A stretch of 64,000 bases of DNA, from assembly GCA_023416995.1 (NCBI GenBank), contig JAEZGI010000025.1, forward strand, positions 62,001 to 126,000. The letters are read 5' to 3'. Positions within the stretch are counted from its first letter, which is position 1. Each line of letters opens with the position of its first letter. The DNA comes from Bacteroidota bacterium (GTDB lineage Bacteria > Bacteroidota > Bacteroidia > Chitinophagales > Chitinophagaceae). Positions 8,797 to 18,200 of the stretch are shown here, one piece after another. Position numbers and translations under genes: made by a program. The notes under the pieces are model-generated. The model saw only the letters and a list, made by a program, of their open reading frames with translations, was not told where the DNA came from and ran no database searches.

Positions 8797-8978
8797 TTTA
8801 CTTAACCGGTCAATCGCGTCACTGTTTTTAGGCTCCACAAATTCACGATCCGTTTTTCTTTTTCCTTTTGTGAAATTATATTCCACCAGTACGCAATCCT
8901 GATTGGCGCGTTAAACGAGACACCGAAATCCTGTTGATCATTCGTATTGCCATAAGTAGACACTATTACGCGGTTGTT
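8797..8978 (-). pseudogene. Fragment of a degraded protein C-terminus
   Basis: On the minus strand one frame reads NNRVIVSTYGNTNDQQDFGVSF and on through NAPIRIAYWW. Continuing in another frame it reads VEYNFTKGKRKTDREFVEPK, then NSDAIDRLSK and a stop. This looks like one protein tail broken by a frameshift, with no start and no upstream body. The parent family is not recognised. It could be an outer-membrane beta-barrel protein or a peptidase tail. Confidence 0.35.
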
Positions 8979-8980
8979 AG

Positions 8981-9430
8981 AATGCTATTGATTATATGCT
9001 TAAGCCCATTCTCTATGAACGATTCCTAAAATGTATCAATAGGTTAAACAGTCGAACCGTGCGGAACTTCAGAGATGAAGAGGTAAACCGCCGTGCCCAT
9101 TTTTTTATTCAATATGAGATGAAGGGAAAGATCGTTAAAATTGAATACAATGACGTTATCTATATCGAGGCTCAGAAAAATTATATAACGGTTCACACTC
9201 ACTCATCTCAGTTCATAACCTACCTTACTATGAAAGAGATTGAAGAAAATCTGCCATCCACCTTATTTATAAGAATACACAAATCTTATATCATTAACCT
9301 CGACAAGGTAGTTTCGGTGGACGGCAACTCACTGCAATTGAAAGAGAAAAAAGAACTGGTGATTGGCTCAAGCTATAAAGATAATTTTCTCAGCATCCTC
9401 AAACAAAAGATGATTAAAACCAAACGATGA
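8981..9430 (+). pseudogene. Truncated LytTR response regulator (DNA-binding part only)
   Basis: The frame opens after a TAG at 8978-8980 and reads NAIDYMLKPILYERFLKCIN. This is the exact C-terminal end of a CheY-like receiver (AIDYLLKPI...). A complete LytTR DNA-binding domain follows: KGKIVKIEYNDVIYIEAQKN, then ITVHT, IEENLPSTLFIRIHKSYIIN and VIGSSYKDNF. The phosphoacceptor half is missing, and no histidine kinase is adjacent. An ATG at 8996 could still yield a 144-residue DNA-binding protein, so it may be expressed. Truncation is the simplest explanation. Confidence 0.75.
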
Positions 9431-9990
9431 CAAGGAAATTGAATTTTTTCAACCCTGTCCGCCACGTTTCCTGTCCGGGCTCTTTCTGAGTTTTTTATCA
9501 AAGTTAAATCCATGAGATAACGCAACATATTACTAATTCACCACGGTGATTTTATCGGCTAGGCTTAATTGAAAGCATTCAAGATTATTGCTACGAAAAT
9601 TACGATCAGATGCAATGAGTCATCACTGCCCTCGCTTTTATGTAATCGGTGTCGCAGGTATTCGACTATCAATACGCTACTATGACAAAGATGGATTCCA
9701 CATTCTTGATGATGGCCGGTGGATACCGCTCTAACTCGCGCATGTATGTGTCAAGATGTTTCAGCCATTTTCAAAACGGCCGCTTTAACTACTCCGCCTC
9801 CTGTTCCAGCCCTCGTTCCGATATCGCCAGGCACCGACGATAATAGGTCCATTCACTACAAGTTGTGATAGTCCGGGGGAATATTACCACTCTGGTTAAC
9901 CCTGTTTATGGTTGGTACCTGCTGTCACAACAGTGCTGGAGGCATCTTGAACGTTGTATATACAAAACATATAACTCTTACCATACTGAC
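9431..9990. other. Gene-poor stretch before the hip operon
   Basis: No intact gene. One plus-strand stretch near 9640-9740 reads IGVAGIRLSIRYYDKDGF before a stop. It resembles the start of a MerR-type regulator and could be a relic, but the match is too short to name. The right end runs into the operator repeats of the hip operon. Confidence 0.35.
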
Positions 9991-9991
9991 A

Positions 9992-10092
9992 TTTTATATC
10001 TAATTGCATATAGTTTCTCAGGGTCTTTTAGTTTTATATCTTTCTGCATATAATTTCGGAGTTTTCGCTATTTTTATATCTGAAATCATATA
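9992..10092 (+). promoter_or_regulatory. Three operator-like repeats, 40-bp period, upstream of hipB
   Basis: Three copies of a 21-bp element start at 9992, 10032 and 10072. Each begins TTTTATATCT and ends in CATATA (GCATATA in the first two, TCATATA in the third), giving an imperfect dyad with TATAT/ATATA ends. The spacing is exactly 40 bp, about four helical turns. The last copy ends 3 bp before the hipB ATG. A weaker fourth copy (TATATAC...CATATA) lies at about 9957-9973. They are best read as HipB binding sites for autoregulation. Confidence 0.75.
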
Positions 10093-10095
10093 ATT

Positions 10096-10314
10096 ATGGA
10101 GACGATTTCGGAGTTTGTAAAATCAAGACGAAAGCAAATAGGTCTTACTCAGGAAGAGTTTGCAGAAAAAGCAGGTGTAGCGCTGACCGTAATCCGCAAA
10201 ATCGAGCAGGGAAAAGACAATTTGAGCCTGTCAAAGGTTAACCAGGTGTTGCTTATGTTTGGGCACACTCTGGGGCCGTTAAAAATCAACAGGAATGAGA
10301 CAGGCTATCATTAA
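10096..10314 (+). CDS. hipB: HipB-like Xre-family antitoxin/repressor
   Basis: A 72-residue Xre-type helix-turn-helix protein. The HTH spans roughly 14-38 (RKQIGLTQEEFAEKAGVALT, then VIRKIEQGK), and a short C-terminal strand LGPLKI fits HipB. It starts the operon and overlaps the next gene by 20 bp. In hip modules HipB dimers bind operator dyads in their own promoter. Here three regularly spaced repeats precede it. In tripartite modules HipB acts mainly as repressor and booster while HipS neutralises the toxin. Confidence 0.9.
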   Translation: METISEFVKSRRKQIGLTQEEFAEKAGVALTVIRKIEQGKDNLSLSKVNQVLLMFGHTLGPLKINRNETGYH

Positions 10315-10630
10315 ATACGGAGAAATAAACGCCGGACTACTTCAGGAAACGGACCACGGATCATTCCTATTCTCCTATTATCCCGATTATATAATCAATC
10401 ATCCTGACAAATTTGTCACCTTCCAAATGCCGGTGACTGAGCAGACATATAGCAGCCTGCGGCTGTTTCCATTTTTTGATGGATTAATTCCTGAAGGTTG
10501 GCTATTAAAAATTGCCGTAGACACCTGGCGCATCAACCGGAATGACAGAATGGGATTATTACTTGCCGTTGGCCGCAATTGCATTGGCGCTGTAAGTGTT
10601 CACCAAATTGCAAATGATGATGAAAGCTAA
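10295..10630 (+). CDS. hipS: HipS-like small antitoxin (HipA N-terminal subdomain)
   Basis: A 111-residue protein equal to the N-terminal subdomain that is fused to the kinase in ordinary HipA. It contains VTFQMPVTEQTYSS, LFPFFDGLIPEGWLLK and NRNDRMGLLLAVGRNCIGAV, which is the signature of the HipA N1 domain. A stop follows, and the kinase is a separate overlapping gene. This is the arrangement of HipBST, where HipS is the antitoxin that blocks HipT. AGGA precedes its ATG, and the start lies inside hipB. Confidence 0.88.
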   Translation: MRQAIIKYGEINAGLLQETDHGSFLFSYYPDYIINHPDKFVTFQMPVTEQTYSSLRLFPFFDGLIPEGWLLKIAVDTWRINRNDRMGLLLAVGRNCIGAVSVHQIANDDES

Positions 10631-11561
10631 GTGTTTAAGTTGTTATCTGCCAATTGAACAGGGACAACTGGAATATCATCCGCGTTGTGCGAAGGATTTC
10701 TTTGGTAAGGCTGAAGCCCCGCCATTATCATTTGCCCTGGATGAGATTGAGCAATTAGCTAAAGAAACGGTTGAACGTTCGATAACAGTTCCTGGTGTTC
10801 AGCCAAAGCTCTCTTTAGGGTGGATAAATTCCATGGAGCATGAGCACAAAAACAGGCTAACCATCATGAATGTTCTGGATGGAAATTATATTCTTAAACC
10901 CCCGGTGGAAATTTATCCGCAAATGCCCGAGAACGAGCATTTATCGATGAAACTGGCCGCTTTATTTGGAGTGGAGATTGTGCCGGTAAACTTAATCCGG
11001 CTTGCATCTGGCGAAATAAGCTTTATTACCAAACGAATAGACCGGAATAACAACGGCAGCAAAAATCATTTGATCGACTTTCTTCAAATCCTGGAATTAG
11101 AAGATAAGTACAAAGGCACTATGGAGCAGTTGGGCAGAAAGATCGGTGAACTTTCTGTTAACACCTTACTAGATAAACTTCGTTTTTTTGAGCTGACAGT
11201 ATTCAACTATCTCATCGGCAATAACGATATGCATCTCAAAAACTTTTCGATGCTTTTGTCCCCTGGGGGTTGGGTCTTATCGCCAGCCTATGATTTAATA
11301 AATGCAAAAATTATTTTGCCCAAAGACAAGGAGGAAACGGCATTACTCCTCGGTGGCAAAAAATTGAGTTTCAATAAAGACTATTTCACCCGTTTTGCTG
11401 TTGCTCTGAAATTAAATGAGAAACAGATACAATCTGTGTACAAAAGAATTGACAAATGGCTTCCTAAAGCTATGAACCTTATTGACAGTTCTTTTTTAAC
11501 CGAAGAGCGAAAGATAGAATACAAAAGCCTGGTTAACGAAAGAGCGGAACTATTTAAATGA
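10614..11561 (+). CDS. hipT: HipT-like serine/threonine kinase toxin
   Basis: A 315-residue HipA-fold kinase without the N1 subdomain. Numbering is from the first of three consecutive ATGs at 10614; a GTG at 10596 is also possible. It starts with a zinc-binding-like CLSCY...HPRC (7-25). The Gly-rich loop SITVPGVQPK spans 56-65, the region where HipA/HipT autophosphorylate. The catalytic loop is NNDMHLKN (Asp205, Asn210), and the metal-binding Asp227 is in SPAYDLIN. The active site is therefore intact. HipA and HipT phosphorylate aminoacyl-tRNA synthetases (GltX, TrpS in known cases). The target here is unknown. It overlaps hipS by 17 bp or less. Confidence 0.9.
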   Translation: MMMKAKCLSCYLPIEQGQLEYHPRCAKDFFGKAEAPPLSFALDEIEQLAKETVERSITVPGVQPKLSLGWINSMEHEHKNRLTIMNVLDGNYILKPPVEIYPQMPENEHLSMKLAALFGVEIVPVNLIRLASGEISFITKRIDRNNNGSKNHLIDFLQILELEDKYKGTMEQLGRKIGELSVNTLLDKLRFFELTVFNYLIGNNDMHLKNFSMLLSPGGWVLSPAYDLINAKIILPKDKEETALLLGGKKLSFNKDYFTRFAVALKLNEKQIQSVYKRIDKWLPKAMNLIDSSFLTEERKIEYKSLVNERAELFK

Positions 11562-11711
11562 ATCGACTTACTGCTCATTTCGGTGCTCATAAGCCAGAAC
11601 TGATCAGGCCATCGGGAAATGCCTTCTGCAAAACATTAAGGCACAGCAGCTATCTTTGCAGCCTCCGATGCTTGCCACATTGATCTTCAGACAAACATCT
11701 AAAACCGGTTA

Positions 11712-12893
11712 ATGATCGACAAGCGTTTAATTCCGCTGGCTGCAGGCGGCTTAGGGATTGGTACTACTGAATTCACGATAATGGGTTTGCTCCCTGATAT
11801 TGCAGGCGAGCTGAATGCAACAATACCCCAGGCTGGACATTTTATTTCCGCTTATGCATTGGGTGTTGTAGTGGGTGCTCCTATACTTATCGGAGCCTCG
11901 GTGCGTTTCCCTCCAAAGAAAACACTCATCTGGTTGATGATACTGTTTTGCGTTTTCAACGGATTGTGTGCGCTTGCAAATAATTATCACCTGATGTTGG
12001 TGGGCCGCTTTCTTTCCGGGTTACCGCATGGAGCGTTTTTTGGTGTAGGGACGGTGGTGGCTTCAAAAATTGGTGGCGAGGGTAAGCAGGCAAGATCAAT
12101 TGCAATGATGTTTTCGGGTCTCACTGTTGCCAACCTGGCCATGGTACCCCTGGTTACTTATATAGGTCATCATTTTAACTGGCGCTGGTATTTCATTATC
12201 GTTTCTTTTATAGGATTATTGACATTACTAGCTCTTCATTATTGGTTACCGGTGCTGAATGGTCGCAACGACACGAATCTGAAAACTGAGCTTGGTTTTA
12301 TACGCCGTGGGCAATCGTGGTTTGTGCTGGCGATCACTGCGATTGGTTTCGGAGGATTGTTTACCTGGCTCAGTTATATTTCTCCACTAATGACGGAAGT
12401 GTCCCGTTTTTCGGCGGGTTCCATTGCTTATATCATGATTCTGGCGGGAGCGGGTATGGTAGTAGGAAATGTTGCCGGCGGCTATCTTACTGATCGCCTT
12501 GGGACGGACAAAACTACGACAACGCTATTAACAGCCATGATGCTTACCCTTCTTGCAGTATTTTTATTCTCCGAATATAAAGTGGTTTCACTGGTACTCA
12601 CATTTGCGTGTGGTGCATTGTCGATGTCGGTTTCAGCGCCAATCAATATTATGATGATGAAATCGGCGCCGGGTTCAGAAATGATGGCTGCCGCGTTCAT
12701 GCAGGCCGCATTTAATGTGGCTAATTCCGCCGGCGCTTTTCTCGGTGGAATTCCACTGTTGTATAACCTGGATTACAATTATCCTTCGTTGGTTGGAGCA
12801 GGCATGACTTTGATAGGTTTGTTGATTTGTTTGGGGTATACCAGGTTGTATGGCAAGGCCTCCGGGGCATTACCGACTCCGCCGGCTTCTTAA
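11712..12893 (+). CDS. MFS transporter of the DHA1 (AraJ/drug:H+ antiporter) type
   Basis: A 393-residue inner membrane transporter with twelve predicted helices. The start LIPLAAGGLGIGTTEFTIMG and the loop GRFLSGLPHGAFFGVGTVVA are typical of the DHA1 group that includes AraJ and chloramphenicol/purine exporters. The mid-protein FTWLSYISPLMTE and GGYLTDRLGTDK loops fit the second half. It stands alone, 150 bp after hipT. The substrate cannot be told from sequence. Confidence 0.9.
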   Translation: MIDKRLIPLAAGGLGIGTTEFTIMGLLPDIAGELNATIPQAGHFISAYALGVVVGAPILIGASVRFPPKKTLIWLMILFCVFNGLCALANNYHLMLVGRFLSGLPHGAFFGVGTVVASKIGGEGKQARSIAMMFSGLTVANLAMVPLVTYIGHHFNWRWYFIIVSFIGLLTLLALHYWLPVLNGRNDTNLKTELGFIRRGQSWFVLAITAIGFGGLFTWLSYISPLMTEVSRFSAGSIAYIMILAGAGMVVGNVAGGYLTDRLGTDKTTTTLLTAMMLTLLAVFLFSEYKVVSLVLTFACGALSMSVSAPINIMMMKSAPGSEMMAAAFMQAAFNVANSAGAFLGGIPLLYNLDYNYPSLVGAGMTLIGLLICLGYTRLYGKASGALPTPPAS

Positions 12894-13096
12894 CGAAAAT
12901 TTTCGCCACTGATTTTCCGGCGTCGTTGAATGGCAGATAAGACCTTAACCTCGCGCTCCAAATAACTTCGCAATGGATCAGCCTTTACAATAGATTCGGT
13001 AATTAATGCAGTTCATCCAGTCATTACTTATCTTGTTTACCGTGTTGCTTCAACTTTGTTTTGACATTAACCTTTTCCTGACAACAATCAACTACA

Positions 13097-13879
13097 ATGA
13101 AGCAACTATTAATTCTCGCACTCGGCATCGGTTTATTAACCGCTTGTAAAAAAAACAATGATGGTGACCCGAACGGATTTTTCTCGGGGCCTGAAGTCCA
13201 GGTTCATGAGGGTAAATCGCGCACATGGATACAGCTAAACGCAAACGGGGAACCTGAAAGCATTGGTGTCAGGCTGACCGATAAAGTCCTTACCAGTGTT
13301 CCTGTAGATGGTGATGGCAGTGGTCATAATCATGGTGGAACGGAGAATAACTATATTTTAAAATTTCACCCAAAGGGATCTGTGCTTCCATTCGATCACG
13401 TAGGGTTGAACTGGAACCCTTTAGGTCATGAACCGTTGAATATCTATGGGAAGCCGCATTTTGATTTTCATTTTTACATGACAACACCACAGGAAAATGC
13501 AGCGATCCCGCCATATGAAGTAGATAAAACTAAGTTCGATATTTTCCCGGCGGCTGAGTATTTCCCTCCAACATATTTTAATCCTGGTGGTGGTGTACCG
13601 CAAATGGGCTCGCATTGGCTGGATGCCACAACACCTGAACTGGGCGGGGCACCTTTCACTGAAACTTTCATCTATGGTTCTTATGATGGCAAAGTGACAT
13701 TTTACGAACCAATGATCACGCTTGACTTCTTGAAAGCAAACAGCAATTTCAGCAGACCAATTCCGCAACCCGCAAAGGTTCAAAAAACCGGATGGTATCC
13801 GACAGTGATGAAAGTGGTGAAACATGATGGCGTAACAGATGTGATCCTGGATGCTTTTGTTCACAGGACGCAGTCGTAG
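13097..13879 (+). CDS. Lipoprotein of unknown function (resembles DUF5602/TTHB210-like proteins)
   Basis: A 260-residue lipoprotein: signal MKQLLILALGIGLLTAC with Cys17 as the lipidated residue, then a Lys/Asn-rich linker. The body has a His-rich DGSGHNHGG, GLNWNPLGHEP, HFDFHFYM and PQMGSHWLDATTPELGG, followed by FTETFIYGSYDGKVTFYEPM. The many histidines suggest metal binding. The HFDFHFYM and MGSHWLD pattern recalls DUF5602 (TTHB210-like), from memory and not checked. It is monocistronic and converges on the next gene. Confidence 0.75.
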   Translation: MKQLLILALGIGLLTACKKNNDGDPNGFFSGPEVQVHEGKSRTWIQLNANGEPESIGVRLTDKVLTSVPVDGDGSGHNHGGTENNYILKFHPKGSVLPFDHVGLNWNPLGHEPLNIYGKPHFDFHFYMTTPQENAAIPPYEVDKTKFDIFPAAEYFPPTYFNPGGGVPQMGSHWLDATTPELGGAPFTETFIYGSYDGKVTFYEPMITLDFLKANSNFSRPIPQPAKVQKTGWYPTVMKVVKHDGVTDVILDAFVHRTQS

Positions 13880-14030
13880 AATTAAAGATACATCTGCAAT
13901 CATGAAGCGGTCGATATGTATCAACAACAAAAAAAAGATAGGACATCCGCTATTGCGCAGCCATGACATAGAACCTTAGACAACCCAAGCAATCCAGAAT
14001 AAATCCGAAAACAGTCGGCACCCCCAAAAG

Positions 14031-14072
14031 TCAACAAATCCCGGAGTCTCCTATGACTTCGGGATTTGTTGA
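14031..14072. terminator. Bidirectional hairpin between convergent genes
   Basis: A perfect 13-bp inverted repeat (TCAACAAATCCCG at 14031-14043, CGGGATTTGTTGA at 14060-14072) with a 16-nt loop. It sits between the stop of the lipoprotein gene (13879) and the stop of the minus-strand nuclease-like gene (14079), so it can serve as a terminator for both. There is no long T-run on either side. Confidence 0.65.
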
Positions 14073-14078
14073 TTGGAG

Positions 14079-14723
14079 TTAGTTGTAACAAAGCTGCTTT
14101 TCCCGAACATATAATGGTCGGTTAATTTCAGATCTTTTGAACCTCGAAAGCTCATAACGGTATATAATATTCGAAGACAGCGCATCAAGCGGTATAATAT
14201 ATAGCTCCGCGGGATTGTCAGGACTTCCTCCCACTCCCAGAGCAATGTAAACGGGAATTTGTTTATCTTCTGAGAACTTTTGATAGTTTTTCAGTTGATG
14301 ATCATCACAGAGTTGTATCTGTCCCCTGTAATAAGTGCTTCTCCATTTGCATTCAATCGCAAACTCGTATTTATGATTTTCCCGGCTGTATTGGTATTCG
14401 AGATCCGGCCATTGAGATGACAAAGCATAAACGCCTTTGTTGTATTTATCGCCCCGCCAATGTACAAGCTGAAAGCCATGCTGCCGGGGCAATAATGTAG
14501 TTACATACTTTTCAAAAGCCAGGCCTTTTTGCCGGGACAAGTGGTCTTTATCTATTCTCTGGTGTGTCTGATACGTCTTTTTTCTTACCTTTTTGACCGG
14601 CCACGTCTTTCCAAATATTGTGCGAATAATGCCGGTATAAATCCGTACTGGCATCCAAGGTTTTAAAACAGTGATTAGCAAGGCAAGGCTGGCGCCCATT
14701 AGCAGAAACGCAAGAATTGTCAT
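14079..14723 (-). CDS. Membrane-anchored PD-(D/E)XK nuclease-like protein
   Basis: A 214-residue protein with an N-terminal membrane helix (about 2-22) and a basic stretch. A restriction-endonuclease-like fold follows: LAFEKYVTTLL (about 67-77, conserved Glu), WPDLEY (Asp), and FAIECKWRS (E-x-K), then YIALGVGG. The D...ExK pattern is the PD-(D/E)XK active site, though substitution of the usual hydrophobic residue next to the Lys is tolerated. Such anchored proteins are common in Bacteroidota and have no settled function. It is a single gene. Confidence 0.7.
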   Translation of the reverse strand: MTILAFLLMGASLALLITVLKPWMPVRIYTGIIRTIFGKTWPVKKVRKKTYQTHQRIDKDHLSRQKGLAFEKYVTTLLPRQHGFQLVHWRGDKYNKGVYALSSQWPDLEYQYSRENHKYEFAIECKWRSTYYRGQIQLCDDHQLKNYQKFSEDKQIPVYIALGVGGSPDNPAELYIIPLDALSSNIIYRYELSRFKRSEINRPLYVREKQLCYN

Positions 14724-15259
14724 AGGTTAGATTGAACACTTATCAACGTTGTAGTTTCGTCAATTATTGCCGTTACATAATTCGGGCATTGATCAACCCG
14801 CTGTATAACAACGACGAATTACCAATCGCGACAAACAGTTGAAATAATTGGGCGACAGTTGCCATTGCCCGCAATACAGGTTTGCCTGCGGTATAAATAA
14901 CCTGCGCTTCGCGGGTGCTATTTTTGGTTTTTAAATTATGATTTAGATGTCAATCAAACAGGGCCGGTTTTAGGTGACATCTAACTCATTTTACAAAACG
15001 CCAATTTCGCGCACCCCGGATTGGCAGCCGCAGCGGCTTTGCTCTCTCCCATAAACCACTTTCGCGCAGAGCATTTAGAGCGCAGTTCTTAAAGCAGCGC
15101 ATTTTTTAACTTGCCATAAATGCAATTATAAAGCAAGCTATTTAAGATGGCGATAGACCACAATAGTGCCCTCAAGCCACCTTTGTCCGGGCAGTAATTT
15201 TATAATCCCACGCAAATATGTAATTTACCAGCAACCTGCATCTATCCCTAAACTGCTAT
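14724..15259. other. Long intergenic region before the alpha-2-macroglobulin-like gene
   Basis: No gene is supported. It must hold promoters for both divergent neighbours. A perfect 10-bp inverted repeat, TTAGATGTCA (14943-14952) and TGACATCTAA (14975-14984), with a 22-nt loop, could be an operator or an RNA hairpin. Confidence 0.45.
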
Positions 15260-18200
15260 ATGAGAATTACATGGCTGCTCATCCTGGGCTTATTTGTATT
15301 AGAAGCAAATGCCCAGCAAAACCTGACTCAAAGCCGGCAATCGAGTGCGCTTACTTATGTGTACCGGATAAATGCGCAGGAAGCCATCAAACTGACCGAC
15401 AAGAAACCCAGGCAACTTTCTCAACAATATCTTCATACCATCACTGATTCTTTCCTGACAGATGCTGCCCCGCCCTTCCTGACAGCCGGCAACTACCTGT
15501 TTGTAAAAGCAGTTAAATCCGTACTGCAATACGAACTGATAACAATCGGAGATCTTCAATTTAAGATCCTGCAAAACAACTATGACCTGGCGGTATTACT
15601 GCATCAAAAAGACGGTTCTGTTATAACTGACGCAGAGCTGTATCGCGGCAAAAGGAAACTTACCGCTAACGATGCAACAACATATTATCTACTTAAAAAA
15701 TCGAAACAGAAGGGCCTTCTTCGCGCTAATCATAATGGTGTCGTTTATTTCGCTAACCTGGATAACAGAGGGCCATTGCAGTACCCATATTATAGAAACC
15801 GTTACCGCAAAAAACCCTGGCAGCAAATCAAAAGCAGTTTTCCTGTCAGAAAAATCCGCTCCTGGGTACAGCAGTTGAAAAATAATACACACAGCTATGC
15901 GAATTATTTTGCTAATGAAACCAAACACGAAAAAAAATTCAAAGGATATGTAGCTTTTAATAAACCCGTTTATAAAGTGGGTGATACCGTTTTCCTGAAA
16001 ACCTATATAACCACCAAAACCGGTAAGCCGGTGAACCGCCCCCTATTACTGCGCTTGTCCGATAATAGCTTTGTTACAGATACTATCCTGATGACGATCA
16101 AACCCTATCGCCCAGGTGCATATGAAACCTTTTTCACATTGAACGACTCGCTTGATCTGATACTAGACGACAGCTACATGTTAACGCTTGAGGAATTGAG
16201 CAGTTCAAAATATGACATCGACGCTTATGATGGCGATCTGGATGAAGACGAATACGCAATGAAACGCAAGGTACTGATCCGCGGCAAATTTGAATTTGAA
16301 GAATACGAATTGAAATCTACCAAATTCACAGCAAGGGCGGAGAAACCAGTTTCATACCGGGGCGAGAAAAATAAAATCTACTTCAAGGCAACAGACGAAA
16401 ATGGCCTGCCGGTGTTGGATGGCCGGGTTGATCTTTTTATCATTCCGAGGGAGCATGGAATAAATTTTATCAACAACATAGAATTCCTTCCCGACACACT
16501 TTTCGCAAAAACTATCCAACTCGATCCGGTAGGTGAGACCAGCTTTATTATTCCAGACTCGCTGTTCCCTGACGCATCATTCAACTATACCGTTAATTGC
16601 CTGTTTCTGAACACAAATAATGAAAGTCGCACGGAATCAGTTAATCTCTCATACAAAAACAAAAAGGAACAAATCAGTTTTAAATTACAAAATGACAGCC
16701 TGCTGATCAGTCAATCAATCAGCGGTGTTCCGCAATTAAAAGGAGAGCTTGTTCAGCTTATTGCGTTTAATTCCACGGATGACACAATCCTCAAAAAACG
16801 AATTGAGTTACCAACTGCCATACCAGTAAATGCCTATGCAGCAAAATATGTGGTCGTAGGTGAAAATACCACCGAGTCATTTCAACTAACAAATAATAAT
16901 GACCTTATCCACGCATCTGCCATCCGAACGAAAGATTCACTTCATATAACATTGTCAAACAAACATCAACTACCCGCGTGGTACAGTTTGTTTGCCGGCA
17001 AAAAGATCATTAGACGCGCTGTAGCTGACACCACCATCTACCTGGATAAAACGAGTACTAAAAGGAACTATGAACTATCCCTTCAATACGTATATGGCGA
17101 TGAGGTGCATACCAAAAACTACACCGTTCCGTTTGCAGATAAAGAGCTGATCATGGATATCAGGCAGCCGGAGTTTATCTATCCCGGTCAGTCTGCAGAT
17201 ATTGAAATCAAATTGCGGGATGTAAATGGAAAACCGGTATCCGATGCAGATATTACCGCATATGCCTACACCAGTAAATTTGAGAGAGTCAACGATCCGG
17301 AAGTGCCCTATTATGGCCGAAAATATGGTACACGAAAAGCAAAAAATCAGTTTAGCACTTCTGTTCGCGCTGCCACAATTTATGAAGAGCCGCTTGAATG
17401 GCAACGCTGGAGTAAAGAACTGCAACTTGACACGATAGAATACTACAAATTTCTTCATCCGAAGGGGCTGTATTACAACCATCAACCGGTACCTGGTGAA
17501 TTAACACAGATCGCACCGTATATTGTAAAAGACGGACAGCTTCAGCAGATACATATGTTGTATATAGATGAAGAACCCGTTTTTTTCAGTCGCTCGCAGG
17601 ATCTCACACAATACAGTTTTGCGGTTGAACCAGGCAAACACGCAGTTCGTATTAGAACAAGTGATGCTTTGATCCGGGTTGACAGCATACATGTGTACCC
17701 GGGAAAGAAAACAATCATCAGCATCGATCCGGACAACAAGGTACCGGGTGTTTCCATTACAAAACAGCCTTCGAAACTGACAGCGCACGAAAGCGCGCTC
17801 TGGAGCAAATACATGATCTTAATCCATAGCAGCTATGGTGAGAACCTGGTATATCTCCGACAGCAAAACCGCCTGGTGTACCTGCGCACACCGGAGTTCT
17901 ATAACAATCACTCGTCAATGCTTTCGATCGGTCCGCTTAAAACCAAAGCTGAGCTGGTAGTTAAAAGTGTTTTTATACAACCCTTTGAAGTGGAACCCGG
18001 CTATCAGTATATTGTGAACCCGGGACTGATCAAACAAAAACAGTTGCTTTTACCTATCATACAGAAAGACTACAAGCTGGTAAATGGTATTATGCCCCCA
18101 AACTTCCAGGACCTCGTGTTAACCGAAGCAGCATTAGAACAAATATGGCAGCAATACCTGTTTGAACGAAGCCGGAATTTCGATTTGTTTCCGTTCGATC

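Larger units (their letters stand above)
8281..8995. other. Promoter region of the nos cluster followed by degraded sequence
   Basis: The left part carries the nos promoter and a Crp/Fnr-type site (8370-8389). From about 8800 onward there is no intact gene, but broken reading frames on both strands are reported separately as pseudogene fragments. I see nothing else definite between 8400 and 8800. Confidence 0.5.

Noticed and set aside
9649..9843. Possible MerR-type regulator relic (IGVAGIRLSIRYYDKDGF)
   Set aside because: Similarity is limited to about 18 residues and the frame stops at once, so a chance match is likely.
13421..13969. Long open frame on the minus strand opposite the lipoprotein gene
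   Set aside because: It lies fully antisense to a gene with a clear lipoprotein signal and has no domain or ribosome site.
15672..15878. Frame inside the alpha-2-macroglobulin-like gene
   Set aside because: It is an out-of-frame shadow of a gene with continuous domain matches.
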